A stretch of DNA of 42,070 bases from Candidatus Peribacteria bacterium (GTDB lineage Bacteria > Patescibacteriota > Gracilibacteria > UBA1369 > UBA12463). The stretch's first letter is position 1. Every line of letters begins with the position of its first letter. The position numbers and the translations under genes are program-made. The notes beneath the pieces were generated by a model. It was not told the origin of the DNA and ran no database searches. It saw only the letters and a list, made by a program, of their open reading frames with translations. Shown piece after piece: positions 30,155 to 37,344 of this stretch. The stretch is from assembly GCA_943354965.1 (NCBI GenBank), contig CALRDN010000011.1, positions 1 to 42,070 on the forward strand, read 5' to 3'.

Positions 30155-31015
30155 TTATGATTGAATTTTGATAAGCTTCGCCTCAACGATGAGTCTTTTT
30201 AGATTTGTTCCAATTGGAGTACAGGTAATAAGTGTTAATTTATTTTCCGTTGATGGCTTGAGTACCTCTAATTCTGATGGCCAGACTTTTCTAATACTCG
30301 TTACCTCATAAATATACTGCTGCTGATTGTAATAGAGGAGAATCTTGTCACTCTCCCGCACGTCATGAAGCACGGCAAATACGTCTTTGAAACGACCCGG
30401 ATCCCATGGAAGATAAGAACTGTGACCCGTAATAACAACATTACCTTGCTGACCTGGGCGAGCCGTTCCAGGATAGTGGATGACCCCAAAGCGAAGTGCC
30501 TCCTGCATTTCCGCCTCTAACTTTGTCCAATCCTTTGTGATCAGACTTTCCGTTGTAACATTTATCACCGGCACATTGCGATTAATTCTTGGAATAATCA
30601 GTCGCGTATCCGGTGGAGCCACAGCCATACCTAAATTTGGTATCTGGGCATTTGACTGCGTGGCTGTCTTTACGAGCGGAAGTGGCTCTTGGGCAACCGG
30701 CTTTTTCTCCTCCACTAATGTATAAAGTGCATTTGCTTGATCGGTTTTGCCTGTAAATTTTGAAATTTCCCATGAGACATTCTGCATGATCGCACCCCAG
30801 TTCATGATGACAAAAAATGCGGCAAAAATAAGTACCGTTACTATTGCCTGTCGAATGTACTCACCTACCTTCCCTCGGATGGGACTGTGCATTTTCTTGG
30901 GCATCACATCAGGATACACCTGCATGAGCTTCATCACGGCTACATGTTCCCTTTGCGCAGAAGAGGAATCGTCGAGTGGCCTGAGGCTAGAATATGTAGG
31001 ATCTATCTGAGACAT
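30155..31015 (-). CDS. Sortase-family transpeptidase
   Basis: About 286 aa. A cytoplasmic N-terminus (~55 aa) is followed by one TM helix (about 57-77, AIVTVLIFAAFFVIMNWGAI), a linker, and a sortase beta-barrel. The catalytic triad is visible: His198 in NVVITGHSSYLPW, Cys265 in LTLITCTPIGTNLKRLIV, and Arg273 in the same strand. The TCxPxGT..R signature is typical. Sortases cleave LPxTG-like signals and join proteins to the wall or to each other. A longer start at 31054 (MIKCIEVLKQIIP) is possible. The only candidate substrate in the window is the MPxTG/MPQSG-bearing protein at 40965. Confidence 0.92.
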   Translation of the reverse strand: MSQIDPTYSSLRPLDDSSSAQREHVAVMKLMQVYPDVMPKKMHSPIRGKVGEYIRQAIVTVLIFAAFFVIMNWGAIMQNVSWEISKFTGKTDQANALYTLVEEKKPVAQEPLPLVKTATQSNAQIPNLGMAVAPPDTRLIIPRINRNVPVINVTTESLITKDWTKLEAEMQEALRFGVIHYPGTARPGQQGNVVITGHSSYLPWDPGRFKDVFAVLHDVRESDKILLYYNQQQYIYEVTSIRKVWPSELEVLKPSTENKLTLITCTPIGTNLKRLIVEAKLIKIQS

Positions 31016-31178
31016 TGGTATAATTTGTTTTAGTACTTCGATGCATTTTATCATATTTTCAGCTTTATAACAAGCCTGGTGGGCTGTAGCGCTTCGTAAT
31101 TATCAAAAATGCATTTGACGAATTCAGCTTTAAGTGGCATTATTATCATACTTTTATATCACTTGTCACGTCATACCT

Positions 31179-33500
31179 ATGGCCATGGATGCCCTCCTTG
31201 CTGAAGTTCATGACATTGCTAAGCAGGTAAAGCAACAGCTTCCCGGCTTTGATGTGAAGAAATTTATCTCAGTATATGAGTTCGCTAAACAGGCACATGA
31301 GGGTCAGCTTCGTAAGGATGGAAGCCCCTATATTATTCATCCTATCGCTACCGCGCGAGTACTTTCTACTCTCAAGGTTGATGAAGATACCCTGATTGCA
31401 GCGCTCCTTCATGATGTCCCTGAGGACACTTCACGAACTGTCGAGGAGATTGGGGGGCTTTTTGGTGAACGAATCGCCTTCTTGGTCGAAGGGATTACCA
31501 AACTCTCCAAGGTTCACTATCAAAACGATATGGAGGGGCGGCAAATTGAGTCGCTCAAAAAACTCCTCATTCATACGGCGAAAGATCCTCGCGTGATTCT
31601 GATTAAGTTGGCCGATAGACTTCATAATATGCGAACCCTTAACTTTGTAACAAAGCCTGAAAAACAGATTCGTATTTCCCGTGAGACGCTGGAGGTATAT
31701 GTACCTATGGCGAGTCTGCTCGGTATTCAAGGTATTAAATCCGAGCTGCAAGATTTGTGTTTCAAATATCTCCATCCTGCCGAGAATGAGCATTTTTTTC
31801 GTAAGATTTCGGAGTCTGAATCACGCCTCATGCCAAAAACCGAGGAGACCATGAAGCGCGTTTCCGATGTACTCAAGGGTCACCATATCGACACTCAGGT
31901 ATTTATTCGCAACAAAACTATTTACAGTATTTTTACCAAGATGAGTGCCGAACGGAAGACGTTTGATGATGTTCATGACCTAATTACCCTTCGCGTTCTG
32001 GTACCTACCATTGAGGATGCTTACCGTGCCCTTGGCATTATTCATGTCATGTTTAAGCCAAAAAGTGGCTCATTCAAGGATTATATCGCCGTTCCAAAAA
32101 TTAATGGATATCGCAGTCTTCACACTACTGTGTTCGGTATTGATGGAACATTGACTGAGTTTCAGATTCGTACCTACGAGATGGATAACGAGGCGGAATA
32201 CGGCATTACGACGCATTATTTCTTGGGTTCAAAAAGGAATGGAAAGAATAGCAAAAAGTCTGTCGATCCTGAGTGGCGGACACAGTGGATGACGGATATA
32301 CTTGATCTCGAACAACAGGAACTCACGAGTAGAAGTTTTGTTGAGAAGGTGAAGTCTGACCTCTTTGAGGATAAAATTTTTGCCTTTACTCCAAAAGGGG
32401 ACGCCATTCATCTTCCAAAAGATGCATCAGCTATTGATTTTGCCTATGCTATTCACAGCGATGTGGGCAACCAGGCCGTAAGTGCGGAAATTAATGGGCA
32501 GAAAAAATCACTTTTCTCCGCACTAAAAAGCGGAGATACCGTCTGTATAATAACTTCTCCTCAGAGCGCAGGACCACAACGAGACTGGCTCGACTTCGCT
32601 CGTACTAATATTTCCAAGAATAAAATTCGTTACTTCCTGAACAAGGAAAATGCCGAGACAAAAGTACGCATTGGTAAACAGCTCCTTCAAAAGGCATTCA
32701 ACCGTTTAGGTATCGGACTTATAGACGAGATTCCTTATCGAAAAATTCAAAATGCACTCATTACATCTCATCACTCCAATTATCCAAATCTCAAAGCTCT
32801 TCTTTCGGCGATTGGAGATGGAACGCTTGATGCATCCGATGTTATCCATAGCCTCTATCCTAGGCAGCAATTGAGCTCTATATCGCGTGGTAGCGAGCAT
32901 ATTGAACTTAAAATTGCCGTACTAGATCGAGAGGGAATGGTTGCAGATATTCTTCAGGTTCTCTCACGTTTTCGCGTGAATATTATTGACCTCAACGCTC
33001 ATGCAAAAAACTTATTTGCCAAACATGGAGAGGTGATAATAGTTCTTAACCTAGAACAGTTTGACACGCTGCAATCTATATTCACTCAACTTGAGCAGAT
33101 CGATGGAGTGTACAGCGTTTCCCGTGTTTTTAGGGCGCAACAAATTGGCTTCAATGTATTCGCTTTCATTACTGTATGTTTCTGGTTGTTACATCCAATT
33201 TATATTGAATATTTCACTCGATCATCTAATGATGCCGTTGTTTATATCGGCCTATTCCTCCTCTTGGTTCTTGCCTTTTCAATGCGCCATTTTACTCCGC
33301 GATATGTCGCTAAATTTCAAGAAAGACGATCGATGCTCATTGCTACCGGCTTTATCACTCTTTTTGTTCTCGCCACTCTCGTATGGGAAATAACCACGTA
33401 TCATATTACTGCCAGCTGGGGCGTAGTGACCCTTATTTTCTTGGCGGTTTTTTATTTAGGAGTTGAATATTGGAACTACAAAAAGAAAAAGCTGTACTAG
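31179..33500 (+). CDS. Bifunctional (p)ppGpp synthetase/hydrolase RelA/SpoT with C-terminal membrane domain
   Basis: 773 aa. The HD hydrolase domain (about 35-160) keeps its metal residues: H54, H78-D79 in LLHDVPEDT, and KLADRLHNMRTL. The synthetase domain (about 235-350) keeps FKDYIAVPKINGYRSLHTTV and TEFQIRT with the key Glu. TGS (about 398-460, FAFTPKGDAIHLPKDASAID) and ACT (about 575-650, ELKIAVLDREGMVADILQVL) follow. Unusually, the last ~120 residues form about four TM helices (for example NVFAFITVCFWLLHPIYI, MLIATGFITLFVLATLVW, WGVVTLIFLAVFYLGVEYW). Both activities look intact, so this is a SpoT/Rel-type enzyme tethered to the membrane. The start could also be 31185. Confidence 0.93.
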   Translation: MAMDALLAEVHDIAKQVKQQLPGFDVKKFISVYEFAKQAHEGQLRKDGSPYIIHPIATARVLSTLKVDEDTLIAALLHDVPEDTSRTVEEIGGLFGERIAFLVEGITKLSKVHYQNDMEGRQIESLKKLLIHTAKDPRVILIKLADRLHNMRTLNFVTKPEKQIRISRETLEVYVPMASLLGIQGIKSELQDLCFKYLHPAENEHFFRKISESESRLMPKTEETMKRVSDVLKGHHIDTQVFIRNKTIYSIFTKMSAERKTFDDVHDLITLRVLVPTIEDAYRALGIIHVMFKPKSGSFKDYIAVPKINGYRSLHTTVFGIDGTLTEFQIRTYEMDNEAEYGITTHYFLGSKRNGKNSKKSVDPEWRTQWMTDILDLEQQELTSRSFVEKVKSDLFEDKIFAFTPKGDAIHLPKDASAIDFAYAIHSDVGNQAVSAEINGQKKSLFSALKSGDTVCIITSPQSAGPQRDWLDFARTNISKNKIRYFLNKENAETKVRIGKQLLQKAFNRLGIGLIDEIPYRKIQNALITSHHSNYPNLKALLSAIGDGTLDASDVIHSLYPRQQLSSISRGSEHIELKIAVLDREGMVADILQVLSRFRVNIIDLNAHAKNLFAKHGEVIIVLNLEQFDTLQSIFTQLEQIDGVYSVSRVFRAQQIGFNVFAFITVCFWLLHPIYIEYFTRSSNDAVVYIGLFLLLVLAFSMRHFTPRYVAKFQERRSMLIATGFITLFVLATLVWEITTYHITASWGVVTLIFLAVFYLGVEYWNYKKKKLY

Positions 33501-33519
33501 TTCACACGTGAGTACTAGT
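33496..33519. terminator. Inverted repeat between relA/spoT and ychF stops
   Basis: ACTAGT (33496-33501) and ACTAGT (33514-33519) flank TCACACGTGAGT, an imperfect stem with central CACGTG, lying across both stop codons of convergent genes. No T-run, so termination is uncertain. Confidence 0.3.
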
Positions 33520-34609
33520 TCGCAAATCGGAAGTGCATAACATCTCCATCTTGGACGACGTAGTCTTTTCCTTCGAGGCGCATTTTGCCTTTTTCTTTGG
33601 CTCCGGCCTCGCCGCCACACTGAATGTAGTCATTGTATGCGATGACTTCAGCGCGAATAAATCCTTTTTCAAAATCCGTATGAATAACGCCTGCAGCCTG
33701 CGGTGCCATCGTGTTGCGCTTGATTGTCCAGGCGTGAATTTCCTTTGGGCCTGCGGTAAAATACGTAATTAAGTTGAGGATTTCATAGGCCTTTTTGATC
33801 ATCATATTTATTCCAGAATCTTGAATGCCGAGATCGTCGAGAAATACCTGTGTATCTTCCGGCGAAAGATCAATGAGTTCTTCTTCAATTTTGGCACAAA
33901 TAGGAATAATGATGGCGTCAGGCGTAAGACCCCAATCTGCTTTTGCCTTTTGCATGTCGAATGTTTTGAGATCTTTTTCGTGAACATTGGCAACGAAAAG
34001 TATTGGCTTCGCGGTTAAAAGAAATAGATCCTGAATAACCAAGAGCTCCTCGGCCGTGAGCGGAACATCTTTCACGAGCGTTCCCTTTCCGATGGCGTCA
34101 GATACCCTTTGCAGTACATCGAGCTGTTTGACCGCCCCCGGTTTTCCTGATTTTACATCGTTATTCGCTTTTCCTAAGCGCTTCTCCATAGTCTGAGAGT
34201 CAGCGATCAAGAGCTCTGCGTGGATAACCTCGATGTCGTTTTTTGGATCGATTCCTCCATGGACGTGGATAACGTTATCATCGGTGAAGGCGCGCACAAC
34301 GTGCGCGATGGCATCACACTCACGAATATGGGAAAGAAACTTGTTCCCTAGACCTTCGCCAGTAGATGCACCCTTTACGAGGCCGGCAATATCATGGAAC
34401 TCTACAACTGCCGGAAGTACTTTTTCAGAATTTTCAATTTCTTTCAGTTTCTTTACGCGCTCGTCTGGAACCTCGACGATGCCCACGTTCGGATCGACCG
34501 TGGCGAAAGGATAGTTTGCCGCGAGCGCGGCCCTATTCATTATCAGGGCGTTGAAGAGCGTAGACTTACCTACGTTTGGAAGACCGACGATGCCAATGCT
34601 TAGACTCAT
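33515..34609 (-). CDS. ychF: Redox-regulated ATPase YchF (Obg-like)
   Basis: 364 aa, the family length. The P-loop is IGIVGLPNVGKSTLFNALIM (near the N-terminus), followed by the YchF switch FHDIAGLVKGASTGEGLGNK and LSHIRECDAIAHVVRAF. The G4-like region has ILFVANVHEKDL, and the C-terminal TGS domain has LEGKDYVVQDGDVMHFRFAN. YchF binds ATP rather than GTP and associates with ribosomes and stress responses. The promoter TTGAAA-17-TAAAGT (34619-34647) overlaps the divergent glutaredoxin promoter region. Confidence 0.97.
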   Translation of the reverse strand: MSLSIGIVGLPNVGKSTLFNALIMNRAALAANYPFATVDPNVGIVEVPDERVKKLKEIENSEKVLPAVVEFHDIAGLVKGASTGEGLGNKFLSHIRECDAIAHVVRAFTDDNVIHVHGGIDPKNDIEVIHAELLIADSQTMEKRLGKANNDVKSGKPGAVKQLDVLQRVSDAIGKGTLVKDVPLTAEELLVIQDLFLLTAKPILFVANVHEKDLKTFDMQKAKADWGLTPDAIIIPICAKIEEELIDLSPEDTQVFLDDLGIQDSGINMMIKKAYEILNLITYFTAGPKEIHAWTIKRNTMAPQAAGVIHTDFEKGFIRAEVIAYNDYIQCGGEAGAKEKGKMRLEGKDYVVQDGDVMHFRFAN

Positions 34610-34618
34610 AGTGGCGGA

Positions 34619-34647
34619 ACTTTAGCCTACTTGCGGACTTTTTTCAA
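34619..34647 (-). promoter_or_regulatory. Promoter of ychF
   Basis: Minus-strand TTGAAA (34642-34647), 17-nt spacer, TAAAGT (34619-34624), 9 nt before the ATG, leaving a leader of at most a few nucleotides. Confidence 0.6.
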
Positions 34648-34660
34648 TCGAAAAACCGTG

Positions 34661-34666
34661 TATACT
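34661..34666 (+). promoter_or_regulatory. -10 box before the glutaredoxin gene, predicting a leaderless mRNA
   Basis: TATACT, then 6 nt (TGCCTT), then ATG 34673. The -35 region is T-rich and poor. Confidence 0.5.
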
Positions 34667-34672
34667 TGCCTT

Positions 34673-34927
34673 ATGCCACATATCACCATCTATACATCCC
34701 CTACCTGCCTCTTTTGTCGGCAGCTACGCGATTTACTCGCGTCGAATACCCATCCTTTTACGGAATATAACATCATTGATGAGCCGGAAAGACTCACGGA
34801 GATGCGCAGCCTCACGCGGGGCGTATCTGCCGTACCTGTCATCGTCCTCGACAAGGGTACCCCTGATCAGAGAGTGCTCATAGGTTTTGAGTCTGTCTCG
34901 CTCGAGGCGATGCTCTCAAAAGCCTGA
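34673..34927 (+). CDS. Glutaredoxin-like protein
   Basis: 84 aa. It has a thioredoxin-fold N-terminus MPHITIYTSPTCLFCRQLRD with active-site CLFC (C12, C15) and the cis-Pro motif SAVPVIVLDKG, ending with IGFESVSLEAMLSKA, the glutaredoxin G(F/Y)...L pattern. It is a thiol-disulfide reductant of NrdH/Grx type. A start at 34631 would precede the promoter and is rejected. The last 61 bp overlap the end of hpf on the other strand. Confidence 0.9.
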   Translation: MPHITIYTSPTCLFCRQLRDLLASNTHPFTEYNIIDEPERLTEMRSLTRGVSAVPVIVLDKGTPDQRVLIGFESVSLEAMLSKA

Positions 34928-35316
34928 TCATCGTCGAATATGGCTCGATGTACCCTATCATCACCCAGCTCCTTTATTCCTCGTTTCAGAGATGAGTTTG
35001 ATTTTCCTTTATTTCTCAATTGATCCTCGTGTTTCTTGATCTGATTCAAGAGACGATCCTTGGAGAGATCGACTGCTTTTTCGATGGTATGACTGTCTTC
35101 GTTCCCGACGAGTAATTTCCCTGGAATTTCTAAAACAAGTTCAACTCGGTAAGCATTATTTTTCTCAAATCTTTCTGCACGAACCGTGAGACTCACGGTA
35201 TCATTTTCAAAGTGCGACAAAAGCTTCTCTAACCTAGGGATCTTGCTCTCCATGTACTCCTTCATGCGCTTCTCCTCCCAAACATCCATACTCTTCATGG
35301 AATATTGTATTTTCAT
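34867..35316 (-). CDS. hpf: Ribosome hibernation-promoting factor (HPF/RaiA family)
   Basis: 149 aa from ATG 35316. The N-terminal ~100 residues show the HPF fold: MKIQYSMKSMDVWEEKRMKE, ENDTVSLTVRAERFEKNNAY, RVELVLEIPGKLLVGNEDSH and TIEKAVDLSKDRLLNQIKKH. The tail (about 105-149) is polar and does not resemble the long-HPF dimerisation domain. Part of it is antisense to the glutaredoxin gene (61-bp overlap), which may have fixed its sequence. HPF silences ribosomes in stationary phase, fitting the nearby (p)ppGpp enzyme. A start at 35397 would extend into the divergent promoter region and is not preferred. Confidence 0.88.
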   Translation of the reverse strand: MKIQYSMKSMDVWEEKRMKEYMESKIPRLEKLLSHFENDTVSLTVRAERFEKNNAYRVELVLEIPGKLLVGNEDSHTIEKAVDLSKDRLLNQIKKHEDQLRNKGKSNSSLKRGIKELGDDRVHRAIFDDDQAFESIASSETDSKPMSTL

Positions 35317-35375
35317 AGAAAATGGGGTTAAAGGAATGTAAAGTGACTGATTTGTAGATATTATCGTATTCTTTT

Positions 35376-35404
35376 TTGTCTTTTTCATCAAACTCAATTA
35401 TCCT
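35376..35404 (+). promoter_or_regulatory. Promoter of the ECF sigma gene
   Basis: TTGTCT (35376-35381), 17-nt spacer, TATCCT (35399-35404), then 7 nt to GTG 35412. Confidence 0.5.
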
Positions 35405-35411
35405 GTTTCCC

Positions 35412-35921
35412 GTGAAAGACCTCGCATCATTTCAGAAATATTATGAAGAGTTCATGCCGAAGATCTTTCGCTATGTATATAGCAAGGTCAGCGACCGTGA
35501 GTTGACCGAAGATTTAGTCTCGGAGATCTCGCTGAAGGCGTTCGAACACTTCGAGTCCTATGACGAGCAGTACTCGTTTGGGGGATGGTTTTATGGTATT
35601 GCCCGTAACCACTTGATTGACCACTACAAGAAGTTTGCGAAGCAGAAGCACACGTCGCTGGATGAGATTGAAAATCTGGTGCCTGATTCAAGCAGCCCGG
35701 TTGCGGATACGGAGCGAGCCCTTAAAGAGGGCGAGCTCAAAGCTGCTATGGCGAAGCTAAGCGATAATGAAAAAGAACTTGTAACCTTGCACTACCTTTC
35801 CGGGTATTCCTATAGTGAGATGGGCGAAATGTTCAATAAAGAGGAAAATACTATCAAAGTTGCCACTCACCGCGCCGTTACTACCTTACGAAAATTACTC
35901 CCTTCCCACGTTGCCGACTAA
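35412..35921 (+). CDS. ECF-type RNA polymerase sigma factor
   Basis: About 169 aa from GTG 35412. Region 2: YYEEFMPKIFRYVYSKVSDR, ELTEDLVSEISLKAFEHFES and SFGGWFYGIARNHLIDHYKK. Region 4: KLSDNEKELVTLHYLSGYSY and EMGEMFNKEENTIKVATHRA, a helix-turn-helix reading -35 elements. No region 3 and no C-terminal extension. The frame is open to TTG 35376, but the family begins near FQKYYEE. It is followed after 11 bp by its anti-sigma, so the pair is co-transcribed. Confidence 0.93.
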   Translation: MKDLASFQKYYEEFMPKIFRYVYSKVSDRELTEDLVSEISLKAFEHFESYDEQYSFGGWFYGIARNHLIDHYKKFAKQKHTSLDEIENLVPDSSSPVADTERALKEGELKAAMAKLSDNEKELVTLHYLSGYSYSEMGEMFNKEENTIKVATHRAVTTLRKLLPSHVAD

Positions 35922-35932
35922 CCCTCCCACCC

Positions 35933-36808
35933 ATGCACGATATTGACGACGAGTTTGAACAATTTGAAAAAACCCTTACCTCCTTCCAGAAGGAGCTCTC
36001 CCCTACGCCCGAGTTCAAGGTACGCATGTCCAAGCGTCTGGCGCGCCATGATGTACTCCTGCGAGAGGCAAAGCACGAGAATGCTCGAGGTTTCTGGTTC
36101 TTCCTGGGAACACGCAGTTATGCGGCCGCGACAGCTTTTGTTTTTGTTCTCTTCACCGGTGGTGTCTCTACTTTTGCTTATACAAATGATACTGTTACGA
36201 ATGGCAATCCTCTCTATCCCGTGAAGCGTGGTCTGGAAAAAATTGAAGAAACGTTTTCCGGTTCCCCTGAATCGCATGCGGAATTCCAAGTAAAAATGTT
36301 GGGACGAAGACTCGCCGAATCGAGAAACTTAACGCTGAACGGAATTGTCGATGAGTCGACGTCGAATGAAGTTTCTACTGTAGTAGATAACGGCATTCAG
36401 GCCATTGCGGCTGTTGAAAAGAGTGACTATAGAGATCAACTCCTCGATCGCGTTACTACGATGCTCAAAGATGAAGAGAAGAGAATCTATGCTACCGCCG
36501 GAGTTCCGTACCCGGCTGAGCCGGCTGTTGAAGCTCCTACCGTGAATACTGCATCCGTTATTGCGCCTGCTACCCTATCTACAACTTCAATTGAAGAAAA
36601 AAGAATACCAGAAGAGACAACCGTTCGCACTGAGATACAAGACCCTTCTCCTCGTCCTACCGAGGCGACTATGCAAATCACAACTACCTCAGAGGACAAT
36701 ATCCCTACCTCTCTCGGCGCCCCTACAGAGGTTATGACCGCCCTCGAAAAACATTCCCAAAATTTACGACAGATTGAATTAAGAGTGACTCAGGTAAGAA
36801 GAAGGTAA
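35933..36808 (+). CDS. Membrane anti-sigma-like protein with DUF5667-type domain
   Basis: 291 aa. The N-terminal ~60 residues are cytoplasmic (DDEFEQFEKTLTSFQKELSP; FKVRMSKRLARHDVLL), where the sigma would bind. One TM helix (about 62-83, SYAAATAFVFVLFTGGVSTF) follows. The external part has NPLYPVKRGLEKIEETFSGS and ESHAEFQVKMLGRRLAESRN, the DUF5667 pattern, then a Pro/Thr/Glu-rich tail. The gene order and small gap suggest it sequesters the upstream sigma at the membrane. The signal sensed is unknown. Confidence 0.85.
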   Translation: MHDIDDEFEQFEKTLTSFQKELSPTPEFKVRMSKRLARHDVLLREAKHENARGFWFFLGTRSYAAATAFVFVLFTGGVSTFAYTNDTVTNGNPLYPVKRGLEKIEETFSGSPESHAEFQVKMLGRRLAESRNLTLNGIVDESTSNEVSTVVDNGIQAIAAVEKSDYRDQLLDRVTTMLKDEEKRIYATAGVPYPAEPAVEAPTVNTASVIAPATLSTTSIEEKRIPEETTVRTEIQDPSPRPTEATMQITTTSEDNIPTSLGAPTEVMTALEKHSQNLRQIELRVTQVRRR

Positions 36809-36920
36809 CATCACCATATCGCGCAACTGCTGCCCTTTTATTTAGTGGCCCAGTTTTTTAGTCATGCTGAGGGCATATTAATTTATCCTGTATCGCTTTT
36901 GCTATCTTTTTGCTGTATAT

Positions 36921-36949
36921 TTGGACATACTCTCTATCCCATATTTAAC
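36921..36949 (+). promoter_or_regulatory. Promoter of the RHH-like gene (leaderless)
   Basis: TTGGAC (36921-36926), 17-nt spacer, TTTAAC (36944-36949), then 6 nt to ATG 36956. Confidence 0.5.
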
Positions 36950-36955
36950 CTATAC

Positions 36956-37258
36956 ATGAAGAAAATAAAACAACTTACTGTACGTATGGATGCTGAATTG
37001 TACGAAATGGCTCAGGAAAAATGCTATTCACAATTTGGTATAGGCCTCAGTCCTTTAATAAAGGTATTTTTAAAATCCTTTGTTACGCAAAAAGGTGTTG
37101 GATTTTATGTAGGAGACGATGACCTATGTAATCTTTTCGCAAAGTGGCTTATTAAAAAGCGTTATAATCAAGGAAAAAAAGGTGGAAGCCATCTCTATGG
37201 TCCGTATCTCAAAGATTTGTATGATTTAGGGAACGCAGGGAAGAAGCTTCCGCAATAA
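36956..37258 (+). CDS. RHH/RelB-like small DNA-binding protein
   Basis: 100 aa. MKKIKQLTVRMDAELYEMAQ followed by KCYSQFGIGLSPLIKVFLKS has the strand-helix-helix form of ribbon-helix-helix antitoxins. The C-terminal half (LFAKWLIKKRYNQGKKGGSH) is basic, unlike the acidic tail of most antitoxins. No toxin gene lies next to it: the downstream gene is an ABC exporter on the same strand with its own promoter. It may be an orphan antitoxin or a transcriptional regulator, possibly of the exporter. The longer frame from 36845 includes its promoter and is rejected. Confidence 0.6.
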   Translation: MKKIKQLTVRMDAELYEMAQEKCYSQFGIGLSPLIKVFLKSFVTQKGVGFYVGDDDLCNLFAKWLIKKRYNQGKKGGSHLYGPYLKDLYDLGNAGKKLPQ

Positions 37259-37287
37259 AATCACTGCTGCTCCGACCCTCTGGGCCG

Positions 37288-37316
37288 TTGACAAATACGT
37301 TAAAAACTAGTATTAA
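37288..37316 (+). promoter_or_regulatory. Promoter of the ABC exporter gene
   Basis: Perfect TTGACA (37288-37293), 17-nt spacer, TATTAA (37311-37316); leader about 20 nt. Confidence 0.65.
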
Positions 37317-37344
37317 TAGTGTCTCAAGTTTCTAATCCCACAGC

